Of a stretch of DNA of 64,000 nucleotides, positions 26,129 to 38,088 are shown one piece after another. The translations under genes were made by a program, and so were the position numbers. The notes below the pieces were generated by a model that was given only the letters and a program-made list of their open reading frames with translations, was not told the DNA's origin and made no database searches. The stretch comes from Meloidogyne chitwoodi (Eukaryota > Nematoda > Chromadorea > Rhabditida > Meloidogynidae), in NCBI GenBank assembly GCA_015183035.1, contig JACZZP010000005.1, positions 1,984,001-2,048,000 of the forward strand, written 5' to 3'. How positions within the stretch are numbered: the stretch's first letter is position 1; the number at the start of each line of letters is the position of its first letter.

Positions 26129-28343
26129 TTAATTCTTCACTGATGCTCTTACAGACTTGCTTTTTACAAAAAGTGGAGAAGATGAAGAAGGTTTTATTTT
26201 ATTATTATTTATATTATTCATTTTTGCTGGTGATATTGAATTAATTTTTATGCTAGTAATATTATTTGGAATACAAAATTGTGCTAATCCGGGAATAAAT
26301 ACAAAAGTTTTGCAAAATGCTAATCTATAGTCTTTACTAAAATATTTAAATTAATTTAATTAAATTAATTTAAATAAATAAATTACCTAAAAATAAAAAG
26401 TATAGGTGCATTTAATGCCATAGCAATGTAAGGTAAAAATGAAGAAATAAATGCAAGATAAGCAATTTGAACAGGTCCAACCCAGTTATCTAATGCTGGT
26501 AATATAAATGCTTGTAAAGCATTATAAGAAAGCCATCCCGTAGTTATTGTTAATGCAGTTAGTGTTAATGATTTTATTATTCTTTTTGTCCAATCAAGTG
26601 ATGCTAAAATTATTTATTGTTTTTTTTTTAATTTAATAAAAATATTTTAGTAACTATAATTGGATTAAATGATTATGAAAGTTCCCAAAAACACTGGAAT
26701 TTTTTATTTTTACTTAAACCCAACATTGCGCGGTCGACTAGTGGCATACCTCACCGTTTGTAAGTAATTGGTAGTTATCTCCACATTTAAATGTATTAAT
26801 TTGAAGTCAACTAAGGTATAATTAGACCAAATAATGGACTTTTATTTAATAATATATTTACCTATTTATTTAAATAAAACTAACCATTACTTTTATGTAA
26901 AGTACGTAAGAATATCCAAATTGCAATATAAAAAATTAAAACAATTAAAAGAATTACAACATTTATGTGAAAGAGAACATTCTCAACCCATCCTTGATAA
27001 CAATCATCAGAAGAAATACATACTTCTTTTCTAAAATTTTTAAATTTTAAAGAAATTTTTTAAATTATTTTTTTTTAACCACAAAATATAATTAAAAAAA
27101 TAATAAAATTTTTCATAAAAAATAAAAAAATTAATTTTTAAAAATTCTAACAATTCTGGCATTGTTATAGCACTATATAATGTTGCAGCAATAAATAATG
27201 TTGAATGAATGAAGCAAAATGAAAAAAGAAAAATTCGATATTTTAAAGTTTCTCCGTTCTTGAGATGCCTTTTTAAATTTAAAAATTAATTAAAAAATAA
27301 AAAAATATTACCAAGACATAAAAGCAGTGCTTAAAAGTCTATCCAAAGCAATCACACATAATGAAGAAATTACAAAATTACGACAAAATATTGGAAATAA
27401 CTTTTTAAATTAATTAATTAAATTAATTTTTATTATTTACTTGTAAAGCTAAACAAATACGAATATTTACAAATTGAATTCCAATTAATTGCATTATAAA
27501 TCCAATAGTTGGAGAAAATTCATATAATGCTGTAGTTAATGAATTTGTTCCAATTAATATATGACACGTTCCTTGGAATGTTTTTCTTCAAAATAAATTA
27601 TTTATAGAACAAATAAAAATATATTTTAAGGTTATCTTTATCAAAGGAATGTTAATTTAGTGGATGTCAGACCGAAACTTCAGGACAACTCTTCTAAACT
27701 CAAACTTTTTGTCCAAAACTTGAATATAGCTTTAATACCATGCTACGAAATTATTAAATAAATTATTGTAACAGTTGACCCTTTGAAAATGCAAATAAAC
27801 CAATTATTCTGTAAACATTTGTGGGTGTCTGGAAGTTTCACTCTACCGTAGAGGATATATTGTTAGAGTGTTTCCCAATTTTCATTAAACGGGGGATCAT
27901 CGAGAGATGCATTTATTTAAGTTGTAATTAGGTAAATTCCAAACTAATGACCCGTTGGAGGTCAGGGACTTTTCCAAAAATATTATTGAGGTTAAGAAGG
28001 GCTCGAGGCCTGTAACAATAATAATAAAATATTTTTAATTTACCTATTAACAGCAAAAACCCAAAAAAGTAAAAGATTAGTAATAAATCCAATAATAGCA
28101 ATAAACCAACGTATACCAACAAATATTACAAATAATGTTGGAATACCAGTCTTCCAAAATGTTAAGTAAAACTAAAAATTAAATATTTTTTTTAATTTTT
28201 TAAATAATCAAAATTAATTTTATAAAAGACTAATTTTTAAAATATAAATTAAAAAATATTATTATTATTACATTATTTGTTGTAACATTGTAGTTCATAT
28301 TTGGGTCAAAAGGAGGAAATTCAATACCTTTTACTAGATCCAT
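26129..28343 (-). CDS. Srsx-type serpentine chemoreceptor
   Basis: Rhodopsin-like nematode chemoreceptor, 371 residues, intact. Exons are 28343-28272, 28171-28044, 27585-27441, 27400-27312, 27268-27152, 27030-26891, 26603-26387 and 26336-26129; every junction is in phase. Helix 1 is FIAIIGFITNLLLFWVFAVN with the GN-like TN. GTCHILIG starts the second loop. VISSLCVIALDRLLS is the DRY-like end of helix 3 and matches the Srsx pattern. A disulphide-prone loop follows (EVCISSDDCYQGW). The C-terminal tail is Ser/Lys-rich. Eight small exons and an N-terminal NVTTNN glycosylation site are visible. It stands next to the Srg/Srv-type cluster but is not closely related to it. Confidence 0.85.
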
Positions 28344-29534
28344 TTTAGTTTTATTAAATTTAAAATAATTATTTAATTAATTCTAAATTAAATAAAAATT
28401 AATTTTAAAAATAAATTAATTAAATTAAAAGGAAAATAAAAATTAATTTTAAAAATAAATTAATTAAATTAAAAGGAAAATAAAAATTAATTTTTTTCAA
28501 AAAGGTGAACACTCTAAAAGAATTTTATAATTTTTCTATTTTTATTTTCCAAGAAAAAATAAATATAAATAAATAAATAAATATTATAAAAAAACAAATT
28601 AAACACCATTTTTTATAAAATTTTATTTTTTATTTAAAAAATAAAAAATAAATTAATTTTCTCAAAAATACAAATTTTATAATAAGAAAAATAAAAAAAA
28701 AACTGCACAAATTTAAAATAAAATTAATTTTTTTTTTAAATTACCTAACTTTTCACAAATTATTTTTTACTGTAAAAAAATATATTTTTTAATTTTTTTT
28801 AAATTATTTAAAAAAATAATTCTTTTAATTATTTTCTACGACGTAAATTGTACTAGAAATGATTTGTGGGAATTTATTTCAAAAATAAAAATAAAAAAAT
28901 TTTTTTTTATTTTTATATTCATATTTATTATATTTTTGTTAAATAATATTATTTAAAAAAATTAAAAAAATAAATATTTTTGTTTTTTTTTAATGGAAAT
29001 AAATTTTTAAAATAATATTTAAATAAAAATTATAAATGAATTAATTTAAAATTAAAAATAAATATTTAAATTAATTTTATTAATTAAAAAAGCTTTAATT
29101 TATAATAAAAATAGTATTTTTAAATAAAAAAAACTGAAAAGAATTTTAAATTATTAAGTTTGACAGAAACATTTTTTTATTGACAATTTAATGCCAAAAA
29201 AATATTAACTATTTTTGTAATGTTTCTAAATGCCAAAAAAATTATTTCTTTGCAAAAAACAGGTGTGCTCCTAGTAAATATTATTTTATTTTTAGCTAAA
29301 TTATATAACGATAATTTATTGATAATTTATTTATTTATTTAATTATTTATTTAAAATAATTTAACTTAAAATAGAGGGTTAGGTTTTTTTAAGATAATTT
29401 TTTTTTATTTGTGTTGAGAATATTTTATTTTGGATAATAAAAATAAATTATTTAAATTTAAAAATTAATTTATTGTTTAATTTCTTTATATTTAAATAAT
29501 TCAATCATAATCATCTAAGGAAACATAACTAAAG
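28344..29534. other. Intergenic; tandem A/T repeat upstream of the Srsx gene
   Basis: At about 28395-28495, two tandem copies of a roughly 50-bp unit containing TTAATTAAATTAAAAGGAAA lie just upstream of the Srsx start. The remainder is A/T-rich without genes. Confidence 0.6.
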
Positions 29535-29606
29535 GCTCCGTTAGTATAGTGGTTAGTACTTCGCGTTTTGGCCGCGATGACGCAGGTTCGATTCCTGCAA
29601 TGGGGC
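29535..29606 (+). tRNA. tRNA-like gene, anticodon loop TTTTGGC (TTG, Gln by position)
   Basis: A cloverleaf can be drawn: D arm GTA-TAGTGGTTAG-TAC, anticodon stem TCGCG/CGCGA with loop TTTTGGC (positions 34-36 TTG), and T arm GCAGG-TTCGATT-CCTGC. A and B boxes are intact. The acceptor stem is odd. The 7-bp pairing CTCCGTT/AATGGGG is the best, but it leaves only one base before the D arm. GCTCCGT/ATGGGGC also pairs, but needs an extra A after the T arm. It may be a real but unusual tRNA or a recent pseudogene. Confidence 0.55.
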
Positions 29607-30953
29607 ATTTCTTTTATTTTATTTCAATAAAATAAAAAAAATAATTAAAAATATTTTTGTTTAATTTAAAAAAGCTATTTAGACATATAGTACATATATT
29701 TAAGTTTTCGCCCAATTAGCTACACCCCTCAACATTCCTAAAAATAAAAATAAAAGATTAAATATTAAATATTTTTAAGAGTGTTTTTATGCCATTAAAC
29801 ATGCTTATACAATTTTTATTAGCTTATAAGAGCATGCAAAAGTAAATTAAAAAAAATAATATATTTTTAGAATTTAAATAAATAAAACAAAATAAATAAA
29901 TAAAATAAATTATTTTTTAAATATATTTAAAGCATTTTTATTTAATTAAGCTTTGACTCAAGCTCTCAAAGAGTTCAAAAATTAATTTAAGGCTAAATTA
30001 AAATAAACTTTTTTAATTTTAATTATATGTAATTAAACATAAAAATATTTTTCTAATAAATTTTGGAAATTATTTTTTAAATAAATAATTAATTAATTAA
30101 ATATTTATTAATTAATTCATAATAGCTAAGAGAAAACATTTTTTCTTAGATTTTTAATCATTCAAAAATTAAAAAAAAAAATAAATTTAAAATAATTTTT
30201 TAAGTAAAGTAAATAATTTATTAAAATATTGGAATTGTTTTAAAATAAAATTAAAAAATAAAAAATATTAAGGTAACATTTGTAATAAAAAATTTAATTT
30301 AATTATTATATGCATAAATAAATAAATATAAATTATTTTTTAAATTTAATTATATAGTTAGCTATTTTTGAAGCAAGAATATAAATAAATAATTATATAT
30401 TAAATAACTAAAGCACATAATATTTAATTTTATTTTTTTAATAAAAGTAAAAAAAAATAATAAAATAAATTATTTAAAATTGTTAATTTATTTTTAAATT
30501 TTTTTTTTAATTTTCCAAATTTAGAAAATTAATTTAATTGTTTGTTTACACTTTTTAATATTTTTGTTATTTTTAATTAAAATTATTTTTAAATAATTTT
30601 AATATTTTTTAAAAAGTATTTTAGACAAAAATTAATAAAATTTATTTCCCAAAAAAAAATTAAATTATTCATTATTTTAATTTTGGCAGCTGTTCAAAAT
30701 AAATATTAAATATTTATTTTAAAAAAGCTTAAATAAATTCACATTTGCCAATAATTTTAAAAATATTTAATTTAAATTTTTAATTTAAATTAAAAATAAA
30801 AATAAGATAAAAATTTTATTTTTAATTTTTATATTTAAACAAAAAGTAAATTTTAAACCAAAAAAAATTTTTTTATTCCTCTTTTTTTATTTATATTAAA
30901 TTAATAAATATTTTTTAAATTTAATTTAAAATTTAATAAAGTGTTTATTTAAT
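29607..30953. other. Intergenic
   Basis: Very AT-rich spacer between the tRNA-like gene and the ShKT gene. Nothing recognisable. Confidence 0.6.
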
Positions 30954-33462
30954 ATGTTTAATATAATTATTATTTTAATTAATTATTTATTATTTTTATT
31001 TATTATTTTTATTCCTGAATTAATAGAAATGACAGGAACTTGGCGTAAGATTTATATTATTAAAATAGTTAAATTAATAAATAAAAAAAAGAAAAATAAT
31101 CTTTAAGTAATGGCAGAGGTGTTTATAATTTTAAAAAAATTAAAATAATTTTTTTATTTAAAATTATAAATTTAATAAAATGTTCGGTACTTGGACCCCT
31201 ATTGCCCCCACATCCTTTTTCAATGCCGCTCCTTTTTTTTCTGCGTCGAAAAAATTCTTTAGACTGCCGTGATTGATATTGCCCCAAGAAAACTTTGATG
31301 TTAAGAAGAGTTATAACAGATTGATGTTTGCTGGAAAAACGCCAACTTGGATCTATTAGGAGTGTTTTATCACTTCTTCATTTTTGGGCCCATGGCTGGT
31401 TGGTCTTGGCACAAAAATGGATCTATTCATTGAAATTTACTCTAATGTATGATTTCCATTGATCAACAAAATACCATTCGATAAAATACCTAACACCTAT
31501 TAAAAAGTAAATTTCAATGAATAGATCCATTTTTGTGCCATAATTAACTGGCCATGTTTCCAAAAATGGATAAGTAATATAACACTCCTAATTGAGATTG
31601 AAACGTAGATATAAAATCAAATTCAACACGCCTTTACACATTAAAGTTTTCTTGGGGCAATATCAATCACGGCAGTCTAAAGAATTTTTTCGACGCAGAA
31701 AAAAAAAGAGCGGCATTGAAAAAGGATGTGGGGGCAATAGGGGTCCAAGTACCAAATGTTCAATTATATATTTTTTTTAATTCAGCAAAAACTGAAATAA
31801 AATTAAAATTTATCTGTTTAAATTAAAATATAATATTCTAGACTAACACCTTTAAATTAAAAAAAGAATAATTATCCTTCCATTTATTCTTATAAAAAAA
31901 AAACTTTTTTATAAGAATAAATTTAAATATTTAAAAGGAAGAAAAATCTTTGCAAATTAATTTAAATTAATTAATTAATAATTTATTTTTGATAAAATTT
32001 TGAAATAAAAAAGAATTAATCTTTAAGCTTGTATTAATGGTTTTTGTGCTGATCCAATTCAGGTAATTAATTAATTTTAATAAAATTATTTAAAGTCAAC
32101 TTGTGACAAATCTAAAACTTTTGACTGTCCACCCCCATCGTGTAAAACAAAAAAAGAATGTCAAGGATTAGAATGTAAAAATGGAATTTGTGTTGATGAA
32201 TATCCTCAAAAAAGTAAATTTTATAATTTAAAAAAATATTAGGGAAATATAAATTAGAAATATTCTCGTGAAATATCTCAAGCTGAATTTGAGGGGTTAC
32301 GAACGTCTCGTACTTTTTTTTAATTTCTTAGTTATTTTATTCTTAAATTCGTTTAATTTGATATTATTATATTTTTTATTAATCTTATTTATTTTTTTTG
32401 ATTGTTATTTTGACCATTTGTAACCTCCGAAAATCGAGAAATATTTTTTATTCGAAAAAACTTATTAAAAATATTAAAATCAGAAGAAATATTTTCATAT
32501 AGTAAAATAATTTCAGAAACCACCGGCTCTGCTTGTGATAAACATTCTGATTGTTTTCCTTTAAATTTATGTATTAATGACAAATGTGAACAAACTTTGC
32601 GGATTGGAACATTTTGTTTTAAATAAATTAAATTAAAAAAATATTAATTAATTAATTTTAAGCAATATGTGCTAAAGATGAAGATTGTCGTCAAGGAGGA
32701 ATAAATAATGAAGTTTGTTTAAAATATAAAACAAGTGATCAACGTATAGGTGTTTGTTTACTGCCAACTACTGATCCTAATATTATTGTTACTCCAATAC
32801 CTCAATTAATGACAACAACACATCCTTTAGGTATTTTTTAAATTAAAATTAAATAAAAATAAAATAAATTAAATTTATTTAAATAACTTTTTGGTCAAAT
32901 TATGAAATAATTTAAAAATTGTTGAATTAATATAATAATTTATTTAATAAAATGTGCAGAAAAAATTTGAGACTTTATACCTATTAATTTTTAAATTGAT
33001 TAATTTTTAATTAATTAATAAAAATAAAATTTAATTTAAATTAAAAATTAATTTTAAGGCGGTTTTGATAGAGGAAGAAATTGTGAAATAAATAAAGCTT
33101 TATGTGGAAATAATGTTAGTTTATTTTTTTATTTATTTTAATATTAAAGAATTATTTTTTTATAATTTTTCTTAAATTTTAAATTTTTTTTATTAAATAA
33201 AGAATTTATTTATTTATTTTTAAAAAAGATGTATCAACGATTAATGAAAGATAATTGTCCTGAAACTTGTAGAAATTCTGGTTATAATCTTTTATGTATA
33301 GATAATCATCCAAAGTAAAATATTTAATTTTTTAAATTTTTTAAATTTAATTTTATTTTAAAAAGTTGTGTCTATTGGGTAGCTAATGGATATTGCAATA
33401 GTTCTTTTTATCCAGAACAAACAAAACGTGATGTTTGTGGACAAAGTTGTCATTTATGTTAA
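30954..33462 (+). CDS. Secreted cysteine-rich protein with C-terminal ShKT domains
   Basis: Eight exons (30954-31044, 32028-32062, 32096-32213, 32517-32615, 32663-32830, 33059-33114, 33229-33314, 33366-33462) give 249 residues with all phases closed. Residues 1-20 are a strongly hydrophobic signal peptide. The middle has repeated Cys modules resembling EB/WAP-type nematode domains (CINGFCADP; CQGLECKNGICVDE; CDKHSDCF then CINDKCE; CAKDEDC). A Thr/Pro-rich linker precedes two ShKT-like Cys modules, the second being NCVYWVANGYC through CGQSCHLC at the very end. Nematode ShKT proteins are usually secreted enzymes or cuticle-surface proteins; here no enzyme domain is present. Intron 1 (983 bp) carries an intact TIR element. 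Function is unknown. Confidence 0.8.
31186..31753. mobile_element. TIR element with GGTACTTG termini, 8-bp TSD
   Basis: 568-bp fold-back element. Termini are GGTACTTGGACCCCTATTGC and its inverse, with arms pairing over more than 100 bp. It is flanked by AAATGTTC at 31178-31185 and 31754-31761. A second inner inverted repeat around GGATCTATTCATTGAAATTT lies at about 31409-31446 and 31503-31543. It sits in intron 1 of the ShKT gene. It shares its GGTACTTG end with the element at 46628. Confidence 0.88.
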
Positions 33463-33803
33463 ATTATATTATTTAATTTTAAATTTTATTAATTTTAAAT
33501 TATTTATTATATTGATTTTATATTTTTAAAAATAAATATTTTATTTATTTTTTTTATATGTATGTTCCTAAAAAAATTAAAAATTTTTAAGAAACAGCTG
33601 TTAGGTTTAAAATTATCTAAGAACTAAAATTGATAGAACGTTTTAATGCTCTCATTATTTTATTAAATTGTTTTAACCTTTTTTTAATTAAAATAGTTAA
33701 TTAAATTAATTAAATTTATTTATATTGAATTAATTTAATTAATTAATACTTTAAATTATTAATTTAACAATAAATATGTTTTTTTAAGTAAAATTTAAAA
33801 AAA
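33463..33803. other. Intergenic
   Basis: Short AT-rich spacer between two plus-strand genes; it includes the 3' end of the ShKT gene and the promoter of the next gene. Nothing else seen. Confidence 0.6.
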
Positions 33804-36729
33804 ATGTACGGAAATTATGGCTATGGAGCCTATGGCCAATTGCTAGATTATCGTCCACTATTTGCTCGTAATTGGCATTCTCCACATTATAAATATAGTC
33901 AAATACTTAGTGGAACTTATCATTTACCTCATAGTCGATTTCCTCCACATGATGTTTACAAAACGCCTTGGTTAGTTTCTTTGCTATAATATTTCATTTT
34001 ATTTTTATTTTTTTAAATTAATAAATAATAGAATAGTTAAAATTATTGGTAATTTGATGAAATATGACCCTCAACAGCGCTTATTTTCTTAGAGAAAAAA
34101 TCAAATAATTTTAATTTTATTTGAAAAAATGTGTTCGATTCATTGAATTAAACATACCAATTATCTTGAAATAAAATAATTTTGTTTTTTTGTTGTATAT
34201 TTACCAGGGATGGGCAACTTTCGTATTTCGTATTATTTCGTGTTTTTAGATCAATTTTATTTCGTATTTTGTCTTTCGTATTTTTGGACGAAATACGAAA
34301 TTTTTGAAATTATAAAATTTTTAAAATTTTGAAACAAAAAAAATTTTTGGAGTAGTTTTGTATTTCGTAATTTCTTTACTTTCGTATTATTTCGTGTTTT
34401 TGAGCCTTTTTTATTTCGTATTTCGTCTTTCGTATTTTATTTTCCTATTTTGCCCATCTCTGATATTTACAAACAGTGATCGGCAAGTTCCAGTTCCAGT
34501 TCCGGAACTGGAACTGCGGAACTGGTTGATTCCTGGAACCGGTTTGGAACTGGAACCGTGGAACTGGTTGATCCCTGGAACTGGTTTGGAACCGGTTCCG
34601 GAACCGGTTCCTAAGGTCTCTCTATTCACTCTCCTAATTTATTTTTGTAAGCGAGAAAAGAAGAAAGAAAACGTTTATAAATAATTTATTTGCCTTTTTT
34701 CATTGTGAATCTATGGTTGTGTGGTTAAAGCGTTAGTTTATTTTGTCTGATGTCTTGGGTTCGAATCCTTTGTAATGAGAAAGCCACTTGGAGTACATTA
34801 GTTGCTGTTAGAGTTACATTTCTTTATTTTAAAAATTTTTGAAACAAAATTGTCTTAAATTTTCGCCTATGGCTATAAAAAAGTGTAATTTTTGGCAACA
34901 GAGATTTAAAAAATTTTAAAATTTTTTGCCTGCGGCGCTGAAATTGGTGAATTGTTGCAACTAATGTCCAATACATTTTCAAAATTTTCGCATGCATCGC
35001 TAAAAAACCCAAATTTTGAAAATTTAACTACCCGACGTTGCGCGCAACCCGAAAAAACATGTTTTAAATACTTTTCTCTGCAGAAAAATCTTATTTATTT
35101 TAAGACTTCATATAAAAAATATCCCCTCCAAAACTTCTTTTGTTTTGACAATTTTAGGAAAAAATGGATATACCAGCGTACGGATATAGAATTTTTAGAA
35201 GATATGGATATAAGCCACATGGATATATCCGTATACGGATACTGAAATTCTTATAAGTGTACCACTGGTTTATACATTATATTTACTCTTAATTCTGACG
35301 GAAAAATGGAAAATTCATAATTAATAAAAAAAATTTCGGTTTTGGAACTGGAACTGGTTTGGAACCGGTTCCGGAACCGGAACTGGAACTGCAAAAATTA
35401 AAAAACCGGTTCCGGAACCGGAACTGGAACTGCAAAAATTAAAAAACCGGTTCCGGAACCGGAACTGGAACTGCAAAAATTAAAAAACCGGTTCCGGAAC
35501 CGGAACTGGAACTGCAAAAATTAAAAAACCGGTTCCGGAACCGGAACTGGAACTGCAAAAATTAAAAAACCAGTTCCGGAACTGGAACCGGTTCCAGTGG
35601 AAATTTTGGAACTTGCCGATCACTGTTTACAAAGAGTACAAATAGCTTATAACTAGAGATCGGATTTTTAGGTGACAAAAACCTTAAAATAGGTACCTAA
35701 ATAGGTTGGAAAAAAGACCAAAATAGGTTACAAAAACTTCAAAATAGATTGAAAAAATTTTTTAATCTATTCATTATTTTGGCGATTTTTACAAAAATTA
35801 TAGGCAAAAATAACAAAAAATAACGAATTCGATAAAAAAGGTCAAAAACGCATTATAGTAGCAAATTTATCGTAAAAAATGATATTTTGTCAATTTTTAT
35901 TAGTGACATTTTGTCCTTTTTTATTAGTGACATTTTGTCACTTTTTTATTAGTGACATTTTGTCCTTTTTTATTAGTGACATTTTGTCACTTTTTTTATT
36001 AGTGACATTTTGTCACTTTTTTATTAGTGATATTTTTAAGTAATTACTTGGGTTTTAATTGAATTTTTGCATTTTATTTTAAAATTTTCTTAAATTTTGT
36101 CAAAATATATACGAAAATTTTAAAATTTTATAAATTTTGACGAAAATATACAAAAAAGGTGACAAAAAGCCAAAATAGGTTGTTACCTATTTTAGGTTAC
36201 AAAACGCCAAAATAGGTTTTGGGACATGCCAATAGGTCACGTCTAAACACATAATTTTTCAAAAATAACTGCAGATTTGAGCTTGATTCATCAAGACTGA
36301 TTTGTGAAAAAAATAGGTTATAACCTAAAAATCCGATCTCTACTTATAACAATATTTATTATAAAATACAATTAAGATGAAGTTGGGAAAATGGGAAATA
36401 ATGAAGGGTGAACTTTATTTAGTACCGAATTTCTAGAAAATATCGACTCTCTCTAAAATAACGACACTCTACCTCCATTAGAGTCTCAAAATTTAATTGA
36501 AATTAATAAAAGAAAACTGTCCTAAATCTAACTAAAATATTTTTTCAGGTAAGGAAAATAGGCAAATGAGGGTGTTATTTCATTAAAATACAAGTTAATT
36601 TAAATAGCTAAAACTCTAAAAATAACATTTCAGGAAAAGAATTTTAAACTTATTGTTAATAAATATTTAAGGCTTGCTCACATTTATCCAACACATTTTA
36701 CACCAGGAGAGCCAGAATGGTGGCATTAA
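33804..36729 (+). CDS. Small Tyr/His/Pro-rich protein split by a 2.7-kb intron
   Basis: Two exons, 33804-33970 and 36672-36729, join in phase to give 74 residues, from MYGNYGYGAYGQ to a GEPEWWH end. The composition is rich in Y, H, P and W. There is no signal peptide or membrane segment, and I do not recognise a family. Without splicing the first exon would run a few codons to a stop at 33989. The spliced C-terminus HIYPTHFTPGEPEWWH keeps the same composition, which supports the join. The intron holds three complete TIR elements (34205, 34474, 35654). Additional exons cannot be excluded. Confidence 0.55.
34205..34462. mobile_element. hAT-like MITE, CAGGGATGGGCAA termini
   Basis: 258-bp element with ends CAGGGATGGGCAA and TTGCCCATCTCTG, flanked by ATATTTAC at 34197-34204 and 34463-34470 (8-bp TSD). 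Interior is degenerate repeats of TTTCGTATTTCG. The TIR and TSD length fit the hAT superfamily. Confidence 0.88.
34474..35625. mobile_element. hAT-like MITE with GGAACTGG arms and inserted core
   Basis: Ends are CAGTGATCGGCAAGTTCCA and its inverse, flanked by TTTACAAA at 34466-34473 and 35626-35633 (8-bp TSD). Arms are built from GGAACTGGAACCGGTTCC-type palindromic repeats. The right arm has five tandem roughly 45-bp units at about 35360-35580. The middle (about 34690-35260) is the tRNA-headed core also found at 53.2 and 63.7 kb. Its left TSD overlaps the right TSD of the preceding element, so it inserted into that flank. Confidence 0.88.
34690..35260 (+). mobile_element. tRNA-headed SINE-like core, copy 1
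   Basis: A tRNA-like head at about 34710-34780 has A-box-like TGGTTGTGTGG and B-box GGTTCGAATCC. The body that follows contains degenerate units around TTTGCCTGCGGCGCT and TTTTTGGCAACAGAG, and ends near AAATACTTTTCTCTGCAG. Related bodies occur on the minus strand at 53240-53740 and on the plus strand at 63670-64000. Exact ends are unclear. Confidence 0.65.
35654..36342. mobile_element. hAT-like MITE, TAGAGATCGG termini, with minisatellite
   Basis: 689-bp element. Ends are TAGAGATCGGATTTTTAGGT and its inverse, flanked by CTTATAAC at 35646-35653 and 36343-36350 (8-bp TSD). It contains about six copies of a GACATTTTGTCACTTTTTTA-type unit. A second, longer copy lies inverted at 44921-45854. Confidence 0.9.
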
Positions 36730-37093
36730 AAAATAAAATATTTAGATATTAAAAAGATAATTCTGAATTCTCAGAAGTTTTATGATAAATTATAGGATAA
36801 AATTTATTTTTTAAAAATAATATATTCTTATTTTAAACTAAACTTTCTAGAGAATATTCTTTATAATCAAAAATATAATTTAAAAAACAACTTATTTCTG
36901 ATTTTTAAACTTTTATACAAATTTCTTTAAAAAATTTTAGTTTTTTCTTAAAAATCGAAAAATTTTAGTAAATATAATTTAAAGGATAGACTTTCGAATT
37001 AACATAACTGCGATATAACTTTTTTTTAAATAAAATAGGGAAATTTGTTAAAATTTTTAAAATATGTACTTCTTTAAAGCAAAATAACTTTTC
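36730..37093. other. Convergent intergenic spacer
   Basis: AT-rich spacer between convergent gene ends; nothing recognisable. Confidence 0.6.
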
Positions 37094-37526
37094 TTATATT
37101 AGACTAATCTTTACCAACAAATTATTCATTTCTTCTTGATTTTGTTTAGGCTTACGATTAAAAATATTTTTATCAGTTTTGTTATGGTCTATTTCTTCTT
37201 TAGGACTATTATTATCACTTTTATTTACTTGATTATTTTTATTTCCTTCTTTATGGATTTTTTGATGAGTTCCAATTGTTGCTCCTAAAACAGCTGCACT
37301 TAATACAACTTTAGCTAAATTTGGAGGATTACGTTTTGTACGAAGATTAAAATCATTTCCCTCGTTTAAGTTTACTTTGATTCCTTTAATAAAATAATTA
37401 TTCAATAAAAATAAGTAAAAAAATCTTTATTTAATTCTAACCATTCTTTTCAGCATCAACTAGCATCATCTTTATAATTTGAATGAAAAATACAAATAAA
37501 AATATTTTAGTTAATTTTGATAACAT
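37094..37526 (-). CDS. Small secreted basic protein, unknown
   Basis: Two exons, 37526-37442 and 37383-37094, join in phase to encode 124 residues. Residues 1-25 form a signal peptide (MLSKLTKIFLFVFFIQIIKM, then VDA). The mature part is Lys/Asn-rich, with a possible dibasic cleavage site (RTKRNPP) and a short hydrophobic stretch VVLSAAVLGATIG. No cysteine lies in the mature chain and I recognise no domain. The C-terminal half is low complexity. A secreted or effector-like role is possible but unsupported beyond the signal peptide. Confidence 0.6.
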
Positions 37527-38088
37527 AATTTAAAAAATATCAACTAAAATTAATAAATTAAAGTTTTGGTGAAATTAGAAATAATTAAAAGAGCCTAAAT
37601 ATGTTAATAAACATCATTTTACCCCAAATCTATTGTCAAATAATTTTTTAATAAAATTAAACAATTAATTGCTAGAATAAAATTTTTTGAAAGAATAAAT
37701 TTAATTAAATGAAGAGGTAAATTAAACAACCTGTTAATAAATATTTAAAATAAATAAACAAAGAATAAATTGAATTTTGGCAGGCATTCATCCCCAGGTC
37801 CCTTCCCCTTCCCAACTACCACCTCTTCCCATTAATTCCATTTTAACTCTCCTTTCTCTTACCATCCCACTATTCTTTCTCTTTTCTTTATCCACGACTT
37901 CCTAGCAAAAATTGGCAAAATCAATTTTTTGTTTCTCGAAAAAATTAATTTTGGGAGTAAATAAATTAAAAAAAACCGGAAGCCTTTACTTTTAACCTAC
38001 GAAGTAAAAAATTAAATTAAAATTAAAATAAATGTTTAAACAAAATTAAAAAATATTAACAAATAATAAAAATACATAATTTTTAAAT
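37527..38088. other. Intergenic between two minus-strand genes
   Basis: Mostly AT-rich, with a C/T-rich patch at about 37790-37910 (CCCTTCCCCTTCCC and similar). No gene seen. Confidence 0.6.

Noticed and set aside
26834..28122. Frames at 26834-27034 (+) and 27928-28122 (-)
   Set aside because: The first is antisense to an Srsx exon; the second is a wrong-frame reading across an Srsx exon and intron.
31592..31780. Plus-strand frame with RRKKKSG
   Set aside because: Lies wholly in the right arm of the 31186 TIR element.
34358..34684. Open frames on both strands across 34358-34684
   Set aside because: They run through the GGAACTGG and TTTCGTATTT repeats of two MITEs; the translation is only repeat-encoded (VPVPELEL-type).
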